Assembly: GCA_034437075.1 (NCBI GenBank)
Contig: DAOTVD010000466.1
Coordinates: 1 to 5,411, forward strand
Reading direction: 5' to 3'
DNA from: DAOTVD01 sp034437075
Lineage (GTDB): Bacteria > Chloroflexota > Anaerolineae > Aggregatilineales > J027
Length of the DNA stretch: 5,411 nt
The translations under genes were made by a program, and so were the position numbers. Below are positions 1-5,411 of the stretch, piece after piece (position 1 is the stretch's first letter; each line of letters starts with the position of its first letter). The notes beneath the pieces are model-generated. The model ran no database searches. It was given only the letters and a program-made list of their open reading frames with translations, and was not told where the DNA came from.

Positions 1-381
1 GAGGTGACCGAGGAAGATGAAGAGCGCGCGCTGGAAACAGGCACATTCATTATGCCTGCCAATGACGGCGCCCGCCCCAAGTTAGTCATCACGACCGGGC
101 CGCAAGAAGGCACCGAAATTCCACTGATTACTGACAGCCTGACCATTGGCCGCGCGACAGTCAGCGCGAGTTGGGATATTGGCCTGCAAGATAAGGCCGT
201 GTCGCGTCCCCATGCCAAGATCGAACGTAAATCAGACAACCGTTGGGTACTCACCGATTTGGGTAGTTCCAACGGTACGTTGCTGAACAATAAATTAGTG
301 ACTCAGCCATCCGATTTACAAGATGGCGCCGTGATGCTGGTCGGCCAGACGACGATCTTATTCCGTTTATCGAATGCCTGA
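1..381 (+). CDS. FHA domain protein, 5' end possibly cut by the window edge
   Basis: FHA domains bind phosphothreonine peptides and usually act in Ser/Thr-kinase signalling or in assembling protein complexes. Counting from the GTG at position 4, the protein has 125 residues. The FHA core spans about residues 45-121 and carries the family's conserved blocks: GR at 49-50, SRPHAKI at 67-73 and DLGSSNGT at 85-92. The Arg, Ser, His and Asn of these blocks form the phosphopeptide-binding face. An acidic stretch (EEDEE) and a Thr-containing segment (ETGTF, 11-15) precede the core. There is no signal peptide or membrane segment, so it should be cytoplasmic. The reading frame is open to the window edge, so the GTG at 4 may be the true start or the gene may extend further left; no ribosome binding site can be judged. 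It converges on pnp with 27 bases between the two stop codons. The domain call is secure, but the cellular target is unknown. Confidence 0.9.
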   Translation, partial: EVTEEDEERALETGTFIMPANDGARPKLVITTGPQEGTEIPLITDSLTIGRATVSASWDIGLQDKAVSRPHAKIERKSDNRWVLTDLGSSNGTLLNNKLVTQPSDLQDGAVMLVGQTTILFRLSNA

Positions 382-393
382 GGCTGGCCGACC
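339..393. terminator. Inverted repeat at the FHA/pnp convergent junction, possible bidirectional terminator
   Basis: GGTCGGCCAG at 339-348 is the exact reverse complement of CTGGCCGACC at 384-393. The 35 bases between them include the last codons and stop of the FHA gene, plus a weaker nested pairing (CGAT/ATCG, 353-356 and 369-372). The left arm can also fold on itself as CTGG-TCGG-CCAG (337-348). The position between two converging genes suggests a role in ending or protecting transcripts from both sides. Against this, the loop is long and no T-run follows on either strand, so it is not a classical intrinsic terminator. Confidence 0.35.
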
Positions 394-408
394 GTATCAA
401 CAGTTAAA

Positions 409-2754
409 CTAGCGGCGGTCTCCTCCCCCTCGGTTACTGTCACCCCGTCGGCTACTGCCGCCGCCTCGGTTGCCACCACCTCGGTTACCACCGCCGCCCC
501 GATTGCCACCGCTTCGGCTACCACCGCCACGACTACCACCACCGCCACGGTTGCCACCGCCACGACTACCGCCGCCTCGGCTACCACCGCCGCCGCCACC
601 TTTGCGGATGCCTCGGTCGCGGCTTTGCGCTTCTTCTAGCGTCCAACCTTCCAAAACAGCTTGGCGGCTCAGGCGCACGCGCCCGGTTGACTCGATATCG
701 GTGACCATGACCATGATTTCGTCACCAACTTGAAATTCATCTTCAATGCGTTCGATCTTCTCTGTGCCCACTTGGCTGATATGCAACATGCCATCATACC
801 CTGGCAAGAAGGTGACAAAGGCGCCGTAAGACTCGATGCGATCTACCTTGCCTGTGTAAATACGCCCCACTTCTGGCTCTTCTAGCAATGCGCTAATCAT
901 CTCTAGGGCGCGCTTGGTGCCTGCGCCATCGGTGCCCATGACATAGGTGGTGCCATCTTCTTCGATCTCGATGCGTGTGTTGGTGGTTTCTTGAATTTCA
1001 CGCACGATCTTACCACCGGGGCCGATGACCGCGCCGATCTTATCAACATCCATCTTGATGATTTCCATACGCGGCGCATATGGGCTTAACTCGGCACGCG
1101 GTTCAGAGATTGTTTCTAGCATCACATCCAGAATTTGCATGCGTGCATCATGAGCTTGCTCTAGCGCGCGGGCCATGATATCTGCCGGGATGCCTTCAAT
1201 CTTGATGTCCATCTGCAAGGCCGTGATGCCCTCGCGCGTGCCCGCAACTTTGAAGTCCATATCCCCGATATGGTCTTCCATGCCCTGGATGTCAGTCAAG
1301 ACAAAATACTGATCGTTTTCGTAAATGAGCCCCATGGCGATACCGGCCACAGGTCGCTTAAGCGGGACACCAGCGGCCATCAGGCACAAGGTGCTGCCGC
1401 AAACACTGGCCATACTGGTGCTACCATTGGAGGAAAGCACCTCGCTGACCACGCGGATCGTATACGGGAAAATCTCTTTTTCCGGGATCATGGGGCGTAT
1501 GGCGTTTTCGGCCAGGGCGCCATGCCCGATCTCGCGCCGTTTGGGGCCACGCAAAAAGTATGTTTCGCCCGTGCTGTAAGGCGGAAAATTGTAGTGGTGC
1601 AAGTAGCGCTTTTCCACTATTAGCGATAAATCGTCCAATTCCTGCGCATCACGCGGGGCGCCGAGGGTGCAAATACTCATTACTTGGGTTTCGCCGCGTT
1701 GGAAAACGCCGGACCCATGCGCGCGTGGTAGCCAATCGACTTCAGCGCTCAGGGGTCGAATCGTGGCGAAATCGCGCCCATCAGGCCGAACGCCTTCGCT
1801 GGCAATGCGGGCGCGTACCTGTTTTTTCAGGTTATCTGAAATCGCCTGGCGGACTTCTTTCAAGTCCACTTCCAGATCTTCCAGGCTTTCATACTCTGCC
1901 ACAACTGACTCGCGCAATTCATCCATTGCTTCGTTGCGGTCATCCTTATCGAACTTCGACCGCAGAATATCGGCAATGGTGCCTTGCACGCGCTCTTCCA
2001 CCTGAACATGTAGCGCTGCCAGAACTTCGTCGGTGATGTCCAACTTCAGGTCGCGTTTTTCGCGCCCCAGTTCGGCGCGCATTTGGTGTTGCAGGGCAAT
2101 GACCCCTTGGACGGACTCGTGGGCCAGGTCGAGCGCTTCGAGCATTTGCGCTTCGGGGATTTCGTTGGCAGCACATTCTACCATGATGATGGCATCCGAG
2201 GTGGCGGCCACGCGCAGATCAAGGTCGCTCTTGTCGATTTGGGTGCGGGTGGGGTTGACGACGAATTCGCCATCAATCATGCCAATCCGTACCGCGCCAA
2301 TGGGGCCGTTCCACGGAATATCGGAGACCATTAACGCCGCACTGGCGCCATTAATCGCCAGAATATCGAGCATGTGCTCGGTATCGTGGGACAGCGGAGT
2401 GTTAATGACCTGAACTTCATTGCGCATGCCATCTGGGAAGAGAGGCCGCAGGGGGCGGTCAACCAACCGGCAAATGAGAATGGCTGTCTCGCTGGGGCGT
2501 CCTTCGCGGCGGAAGAACGAGCCTGGGATGCGCCCGACGGCGTACATGCGCTCTTCAAAATCCACACTGAGCGGAAAGAAATCGATGCCTTCGCGCGGAT
2601 GGGCGCTCATGGTGGCGGTTACCATTACGATACTTTCGCCCAGTTGCACCATCACGGCACCACCAGCTTGCTGAGCAAACCCGCCTGTTTTGAAGGTGAG
2701 TTCCTCAGCACCCAACATGGTTTTATATTCATTTGTTGTTGTTTGAGTGGGCAT
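409..2754 (-). CDS. pnp: Polyribonucleotide nucleotidyltransferase (PNPase) with RGG-rich C-terminal tail
   Basis: PNPase degrades RNA 3' to 5' with phosphate, releasing nucleoside diphosphates, and can run in reverse to add tails. It works as a cytoplasmic trimer, often with degradosome partners. The 781 residues show the full order: first RNase PH core (about 14-212, with the FFRR RNA-binding loop at 80-83 and REGRPSE at 83-89), helical linker (about 240-320), second RNase PH core (about 323-535), KH domain (about 565-625, GXXG loop in IGPGGK 577-582) and S1 domain (about 630-700). Catalytic-core residues are present: KRREIGHG at 405-412, the Ser-rich phosphate site around 445-447, and D494, D500 and K502, matching the metal-site residues of the E. 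coli enzyme. Most PNPases end near 700-720 residues; here a Gly/Arg tail (about 711-781) is added. The ATG at 2754 has a good ribosome binding site; Met13 is an alternative start. It lies downstream of rpsO on the same strand. Confidence 0.98.
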   Translation of the reverse strand: MPTQTTTNEYKTMLGAEELTFKTGGFAQQAGGAVMVQLGESIVMVTATMSAHPREGIDFFPLSVDFEERMYAVGRIPGSFFRREGRPSETAILICRLVDRPLRPLFPDGMRNEVQVINTPLSHDTEHMLDILAINGASAALMVSDIPWNGPIGAVRIGMIDGEFVVNPTRTQIDKSDLDLRVAATSDAIIMVECAANEIPEAQMLEALDLAHESVQGVIALQHQMRAELGREKRDLKLDITDEVLAALHVQVEERVQGTIADILRSKFDKDDRNEAMDELRESVVAEYESLEDLEVDLKEVRQAISDNLKKQVRARIASEGVRPDGRDFATIRPLSAEVDWLPRAHGSGVFQRGETQVMSICTLGAPRDAQELDDLSLIVEKRYLHHYNFPPYSTGETYFLRGPKRREIGHGALAENAIRPMIPEKEIFPYTIRVVSEVLSSNGSTSMASVCGSTLCLMAAGVPLKRPVAGIAMGLIYENDQYFVLTDIQGMEDHIGDMDFKVAGTREGITALQMDIKIEGIPADIMARALEQAHDARMQILDVMLETISEPRAELSPYAPRMEIIKMDVDKIGAVIGPGGKIVREIQETTNTRIEIEEDGTTYVMGTDGAGTKRALEMISALLEEPEVGRIYTGKVDRIESYGAFVTFLPGYDGMLHISQVGTEKIERIEDEFQVGDEIMVMVTDIESTGRVRLSRQAVLEGWTLEEAQSRDRGIRKGGGGGGSRGGGSRGGGNRGGGGSRGGGSRSGGNRGGGGNRGGGNRGGGSSRRGDSNRGGGDRR
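412..600 (-). repeat. Degenerate coding repeat encoding the RGG tail of PNPase
   Basis: This low-complexity DNA encodes residues 719-781 of PNPase as short units of the form (S/N)-R-G-G-G(-G). There are eight RGG motifs (Arg at 726, 731, 736, 742, 752, 758, 763 and 775) and one degenerate copy, RSGG, at 747-750. On the plus strand it reads as CCACC/CCGCC-rich sequence. Units vary in length and in synonymous codons, so they are imperfect repeats. Such arrays can gain or lose units by replication slippage without breaking the frame when unit lengths are multiples of three. Confidence 0.85.
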
Positions 2755-2982
2755 ATGGTCTTGCCTTTCGCAAAATTCCTATAACGCCAAAAACGGGGTT
2801 AGTGTATGGCTGGTTAAGCGGTTCGAACGCTCCTGAACCCAACTACATCCCCGCAGAATGGTTCTTGATTGTGTTTGATACCAAAGATGCAATCACGTTT
2901 TATTGGATGCTCTGCGTATGCAACGCTTTCATGCACAGTATAGCCTCTTTGAGGGCGTGATGCACATCTGTCGCGTATGTGT
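2755..2982 (-). promoter_or_regulatory. rpsO-pnp spacer with foldable inverted repeats, possible RNA processing region
   Basis: The 228-base spacer has no credible gene. Its clearest structure is a long-range stem between 2886-2897 (GATGCAATCACG) and 2956-2968 (CGTGATGCACATC). Six contiguous pairs (2892-2897 with 2956-2961) are followed by two and three further pairs separated by small bulges. The enclosed 58 bases contain a small hairpin, GCGT/ACGC (2914-2917 and 2923-2926). A separate 5-bp stem joins 2820-2824 (GGTTC) to 2835-2839 (GAACC). In E. coli the equivalent spacer holds an RNase III-cut hairpin through which PNPase controls its own mRNA; a similar role here is inferred from position only. 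A weak leftward -10-like box (TATACT, reverse complement of 2937-2942) lacks a convincing -35, so a private pnp promoter is possible but not established. Confidence 0.4.
2764..2769 (-). promoter_or_regulatory. Ribosome binding site of pnp
   Basis: On the minus strand this reads GAAAGG, nine bases before the ATG at 2754. Good complementarity and spacing support that start over the internal Met13 codon. Confidence 0.7.
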
Positions 2983-3246
2983 TTAGCGGCGGAGCCCTAA
3001 ACGAGAGATCAATTCGCGATATTCTTTCGGGTCTTTATTGTTCAAGTACTTTAGCAAACGCCGCCGCCGACCCACCATTTTCAGCAGGCCACGCCGGCTG
3101 TGCTCATCGTGCTTATGTTCTTTGAGATGCTCAGTGAGGTGTGTAATGCGATTCGTCAACAATGCGATTTGCACTTGTGCCGACCCTGTATCACCCTCAT
3201 GGAGCCCATATTCACTAATAATCGCCTCTTTATCTTGGGCAGGCAT
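2983..3246 (-). CDS. rpsO: 30S ribosomal protein S15
   Basis: S15 is a primary 16S rRNA-binding protein. It binds the three-way junction of the central domain and helps nucleate assembly of the 30S platform. The 87-residue length is normal for the family. Diagnostic sequence is intact: GDTGSAQVQIALLTNRI (18-34), the HLKEHKHDEHSRRGLL block (40-55) with the conserved RNA-contacting His, Asp and Ser, and the basic MVGRRRRLLKYL stretch (57-68). The ATG at 3246 is preceded by AAGGAA (reverse complement of 3254-3259) seven bases upstream, and MPAQDKEA is a typical S15 start. pnp follows on the same strand after 228 bases, the conserved order. A strong leftward -10 box lies about 54 bases upstream. 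S15 often represses its own translation through its leader; the short leader here shows no structure I can assign to that. Confidence 0.98.
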   Translation of the reverse strand: MPAQDKEAIISEYGLHEGDTGSAQVQIALLTNRITHLTEHLKEHKHDEHSRRGLLKMVGRRRRLLKYLNNKDPKEYRELISRLGLRR

Positions 3247-3253
3247 AGTCGGA

Positions 3254-3259
3254 TTCCTT
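3254..3259 (-). promoter_or_regulatory. Ribosome binding site of rpsO
   Basis: The minus strand reads AAGGAA, seven bases before the ATG at 3246. This is a strong Shine-Dalgarno sequence and fixes the start. Confidence 0.75.
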
Positions 3260-3299
3260 GGTTACCTTTGTGTTCATCGGGTTGGTCATAATCGCGCGC

Positions 3300-3328
3300 A
3301 TTATACCAGATACCCATATGCTTGGGTA
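3300..3328 (-). promoter_or_regulatory. Probable promoter of rpsO(-pnp)
   Basis: On the minus strand 3305-3300 reads TATAAT, a perfect sigma-70 type -10 box. It is preceded by TGG, giving the extended -10 form TGnTATAAT. The -35 region at normal spacing (about 3323-3328, TACCCA) is a poor match, which an extended -10 can offset. Transcription would begin near 3293 and give a leader of roughly 47 bases before the rpsO start. An operator-like dyad overlaps the spacer and -35 region. Confidence 0.6.
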
Positions 3329-3329
3329 T
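3310..3329. promoter_or_regulatory. Operator-like perfect dyad overlapping the rpsO promoter
   Basis: ATACCCA (3310-3316) and TGGGTAT (3323-3329) are exact reverse complements separated by six bases, a layout typical of sites bound by dimeric repressors. The dyad covers the spacer and -35 region of the leftward promoter, so a bound protein would block RNA polymerase. Alternatively it is a chance dyad in a G/T-rich stretch. No regulator gene is visible nearby. Confidence 0.4.
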
Positions 3330-3406
3330 TGGGTGTTTACTTGGGGTTTGGGTAACAATCACGCTGGTTAAACCGCTGCATATGGTTACGGGTTGCTTGG
3401 CGAAAC

Positions 3407-3416
3407 ATTGTACAAT
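3407..3416. promoter_or_regulatory. Palindromic -10-like element, possible promoter of the 3497 gene
   Basis: ATTGTACAAT is a perfect 10-bp palindrome, so the -10-like hexamer TACAAT (one mismatch to consensus) occurs on both strands: 3411-3416 rightward and 3412-3407 leftward. Rightward, it would give a leader of about 75 bases for the gene at 3497, but the upstream -35 candidates are weak or badly spaced (TTACGG at 3386-3391 leaves 19 bases). It could instead be a protein-binding site. Confidence 0.35.
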
Positions 3417-3483
3417 AGGTAGAAAAGTCAGTTTATTTTGGTATTGCTTTTTTATTGATCTGACAAGAAAAGAGACATTTTTT

Positions 3484-3496
3484 AGGAGATACCTCC
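3484..3496 (+). promoter_or_regulatory. Ribosome binding site inside a small hairpin
   Basis: AGGAGA (3484-3489) is a strong Shine-Dalgarno sequence seven bases before the GTG at 3497 and fixes that start. Its GGAG (3485-3488) is exactly complementary to CTCC (3493-3496), with the tetraloop ATAC, and the stem abuts the start codon. In the mRNA this would mask the ribosome binding site unless it is opened, which suggests damped or conditional translation. The stem is only four pairs, so the effect may be small. Confidence 0.5.
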
Positions 3497-4789
3497 GTGA
3501 GTGGATCGGAACCACAAGCCATCAATTATCCCGATATTTTAGGGATTATCACTGGGGGAGAGCGCCACAACATCAGCTTGATCCAGTGTGCTATCACCAC
3601 CCGTCCGGATGTTATTGCTGCGGGCCAGAGCTTCGAAGTGTTGTTGCTCATCCAAAATGCTGCTGACAGCGATATTGATGTCATGCTAGAGATCAAATTG
3701 CCCGACCGCGATGCGGATAATCGTCGTGGGATGTTCTTCTCTAAAAGCTCGCGCCTGCTCGTGGGCTTGCAACCCGCCGAAGTGGGTTACATCACCTTAC
3801 CTGCTTCGTGCTCGCCCAAGACAAGCCCCAGTGCAGATTACCATCTGTTGGCAGACATCAAGGTTGATCGGGTGGACAAAGCACACAAGCCCCAGCGCAT
3901 ACGCGAGGCCAACGGCGGGGGGGATGTGACCTTAGACATCCTGCCCGCGCACGTGCAAGAAGCCATTCGCACCCTTGGCGCGCTGAGTTGGTCTACGCAG
4001 CATGCATCGTCGTTACGCGGCCAACGGATGGCCACCGATTTTGAAATTCGCCCGCCAGGGCTTTCTAGCTTGAAAGAGTTCAAGCCGGATTGGGTTAGCC
4101 TGTGGACATTGCAAGATCATTTAGATGAAAAAGGCATGGCCGAGCGCATTCAAGAACATTTGGATGTCATCCTGCCCCATCTGGCGGATAAACACCAGAT
4201 GTTCAAAGTGTTGTACACCAAAACCAATCAGGTCTTCAAAAATGCCGACTACGCCTTGCAAGATGCCGAAGCGGTTTTTATCTGCAAGCTGCTGACGCTG
4301 GTTTTGGCGGAAGTCGGCGTGCCGCAACCGTCTCGCGATGATCCTAACCCCACTCTGCCCAAGTGGTATCGTAAGCTAGTTCAGTTACTTTTCCAGGAAA
4401 ACCGCTTCCGCGAATTTCCAGAACGTGTGGTGGCTGAGCATCTGTATTTTCCGCTATTAGCGGACAGTATCCCCCATGCCTTTCGGATGGTGGAGACGGT
4501 GCGCAAAGAAAACTTTGGCACGGCTGAAGATGTGCAAATCTATACCCAAGAAGTGGTTACCGCCCTGCGGGATGGGCAGCCCCTGTCATACGGCCAAGTT
4601 TATTTTCCGATGATCGTGGCTGGGGTGATTGCTAACACCCGCGTGACCATGCCCAATGAGAATGTGCGCGAATCGCTGAACCGACTATACCAAGCCATGC
4701 AAAAGCGCCAGCCAGAACGCAACGAAGATAACGCATTTGTGACGGATATGTTGGATGATCTGATTGATACTGTAATCGAGAATTTTTAG
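3497..4789 (+). CDS. Protein of unknown function, N-terminal beta-sandwich-like domain and helical C-terminal region
   Basis: I do not recognise this 430-residue family. Residues about 11-150 look like a beta-sandwich: alternating hydrophobic strands with a 'pG-x-F-x-V-x-L-x-I-x-N' pattern (AAGQSFEVLLLIQNAADSDI, 41-60) ending in LP, as in Ig-like or arrestin-like folds. A link (TLDILPAHV, 145-153) leads to a mostly helical part rich in aromatic and charged residues, from about 200 to the end (for example LWTLQDHLDEKG 202-213 and WYRKLVQLLFQENRFREFPER 290-310). No signal peptide, membrane segment or familiar catalytic motif is visible, so a cytoplasmic binding or scaffold role is plausible but unproven. 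GTG start with AGGAGA upstream. The next gene, 15 bases on, encodes a paralogue with the same N-terminal layout, so the two likely form an operon. It diverges from rpsO. That it is a real gene is near certain, given length, start signals and the paralogue. Confidence 0.88.
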   Translation: MSGSEPQAINYPDILGIITGGERHNISLIQCAITTRPDVIAAGQSFEVLLLIQNAADSDIDVMLEIKLPDRDADNRRGMFFSKSSRLLVGLQPAEVGYITLPASCSPKTSPSADYHLLADIKVDRVDKAHKPQRIREANGGGDVTLDILPAHVQEAIRTLGALSWSTQHASSLRGQRMATDFEIRPPGLSSLKEFKPDWVSLWTLQDHLDEKGMAERIQEHLDVILPHLADKHQMFKVLYTKTNQVFKNADYALQDAEAVFICKLLTLVLAEVGVPQPSRDDPNPTLPKWYRKLVQLLFQENRFREFPERVVAEHLYFPLLADSIPHAFRMVETVRKENFGTAEDVQIYTQEVVTALRDGQPLSYGQVYFPMIVAGVIANTRVTMPNENVRESLNRLYQAMQKRQPERNEDNAFVTDMLDDLIDTVIENF

Positions 4790-4804
4790 CCGAGACATAA
4801 GACC

Positions 4805-5411
4805 ATGGCCCTCTTAAAAGAATGCCCAGATATTCTGGGTACGATCAGCCCCCAGCGCGCCTTGTTGGGGGCCGGGATTGTGCAAGTTGCCGCCGGTGTA
4901 TATCCTCGCAATATCGCCTTAGATGCCCCTTTTCAGGTGCTCGTTTTGCTTCAGAATGCAACCGACCGGCCTGTTAACACAAAGCTAAAGCTGATGCCGC
5001 CACGCCGGGCCGCCAATGGTCAGCGCGCCTCGTTTTTCATGCCGCGTGCGACCTATGAACATACGCTGGAACCGCTGGAAGTGGCTATCGTCTATTTGCC
5101 GTTGGTGGCCACACCGCCCACCATGCCCGATCAGCAATATCCATTACAGGTGCAGTGCCTTGCGCAGACCTTACCAGATGCCACGCTGGTTCGTCTGCCG
5201 ACGCCCGAACGCCCAGCCCACAGCCTGAATATTTCACCCGTGCATGTGGATGTTCTGCGCGAAGTACAATTCGGTGCCACTGTACCCGAGCCCGACCATT
5301 TGCGCGTGATGTTGCATGTCATCCCCGGTACACCTGGGCAGAAGATAGACCCCGGCCAGCCTTCGCACCGCACCATCTGGGGTATCGAACAACTGAAGGC
5401 GGAAGTTCAGG
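4805..5411 (+). CDS. Paralogue of the preceding protein, cut by the window end
   Basis: The frame from the ATG at 4805 is open for 202 codons to the window edge, so the 3' end is missing. The product resembles the upstream protein along its visible length. PDILGTI (8-14) matches PDILGII (12-18). APFQVLVLLQNATDRPVN (41-58) matches GQSFEVLLLIQNAADSDID. HSLNISPVHV followed by GA (139-158) matches the TLDILPAHV...GA block. TIWGIEQLKAE (190-200) matches SLWTLQDHLDE. The same beta-sandwich-like N-terminal domain is therefore expected, with no signal peptide. The function is unknown. Only 15 bases separate it from the upstream stop and no strong ribosome binding site is seen (at best GAG at 4792-4794), so translation may be coupled to the upstream gene. 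The agreement of the first residues with the paralogue supports this start. Confidence 0.85.
   Translation, partial: MALLKECPDILGTISPQRALLGAGIVQVAAGVYPRNIALDAPFQVLVLLQNATDRPVNTKLKLMPPRRAANGQRASFFMPRATYEHTLEPLEVAIVYLPLVATPPTMPDQQYPLQVQCLAQTLPDATLVRLPTPERPAHSLNISPVHVDVLREVQFGATVPEPDHLRVMLHVIPGTPGQKIDPGQPSHRTIWGIEQLKAEVQ

Noticed and set aside
412..600. Repeat array resembling a CRISPR or tandem satellite
   Set aside because: The units are short and imperfect, without unique spacers, and stay in frame as the RGG tail of PNPase.
303..733. Ala/Val-rich minus-strand and Pro-rich plus-strand reading frames over the end of pnp
   Set aside because: Both are alternate-frame readings of the Gly/Arg-coding repeat of pnp; the low-complexity composition explains the open frames.
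1560..2036. 158-residue open frame on the strand opposite pnp
   Set aside because: It lies wholly inside the well-supported pnp gene, shows no family motif, and is expected from codon bias on the antisense strand. The same applies to the other antisense frames between 1270 and 2784.
2816..2839. tRNA T-arm-like GGTTCGAAC sequence
   Set aside because: The T-stem closing pair and the remaining cloverleaf arms do not form; it reads as a simple small hairpin.
2733..2960. 75-residue rightward frame in the rpsO-pnp spacer
   Set aside because: It starts inside pnp on the opposite strand, has no ribosome binding site and no recognisable sequence.
3156..3515. 119-residue leftward frame across the divergent spacer
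   Set aside because: It overlaps the rpsO start and the 3497 start, covers the likely promoters and lacks protein-like features.
3322..3666. 114-residue rightward frame over the start of the 3497 gene
   Set aside because: It is out of frame with the supported gene, which has a clear ribosome binding site and a paralogue next door.

Overview
This is a bacterial chromosomal window with three blocks. A forkhead-associated (FHA) domain gene, cut by the left edge, runs rightward and converges on a leftward rpsO-pnp pair. To the right of rpsO, across a 250-base divergent spacer, two tandem rightward genes begin. The second of these is cut by the right edge. The rpsO and pnp assignments rest on unmistakable protein motifs. 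I do not recognise the family of the two right-hand genes. Moderate GC, an FHA protein, a PNPase with a long Gly/Arg tail and proteins of unknown family would fit an uncultured or little-studied lineage such as Chloroflexota. That placement is an impression, not something the sequence proves.

Layout: 1-381 (+) FHA protein, C-terminal part or near-complete; 382-408 short convergent spacer, with a perfect 10-bp inverted repeat (339-348/384-393) straddling the FHA stop; 409-2754 (-) pnp, polynucleotide phosphorylase with an RGG-repeat tail; 2755-2982 spacer with foldable inverted repeats; 2983-3246 (-) rpsO, ribosomal protein S15; 3247-3496 divergent regulatory region with a strong leftward -10 box, an operator-like dyad and a palindromic -10-like element; 3497-4789 (+) 430-residue protein of unknown function; 4805-5411+ (+) start of a paralogue of that protein.

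rpsO followed by pnp is the widely conserved order. S15 is a primary 16S rRNA-binding protein of the 30S subunit, and PNPase is a 3'-5' phosphorolytic exoribonuclease. They are probably co-transcribed from the promoter near 3300-3328, with a structured spacer that could serve as a processing site, as in the E. coli rpsO-pnp operon. The right-hand pair is transcribed away from this operon. Both proteins share an N-terminal domain that looks like a beta-sandwich. They lie 15 bases apart, so they probably form one transcription unit and may act together.

The most unusual items are the tandem paralogous pair of unknown function, the RGG tail on PNPase, the dyad overlapping the rpsO promoter, and the small hairpin that could mask the ribosome binding site of the 430-residue gene.
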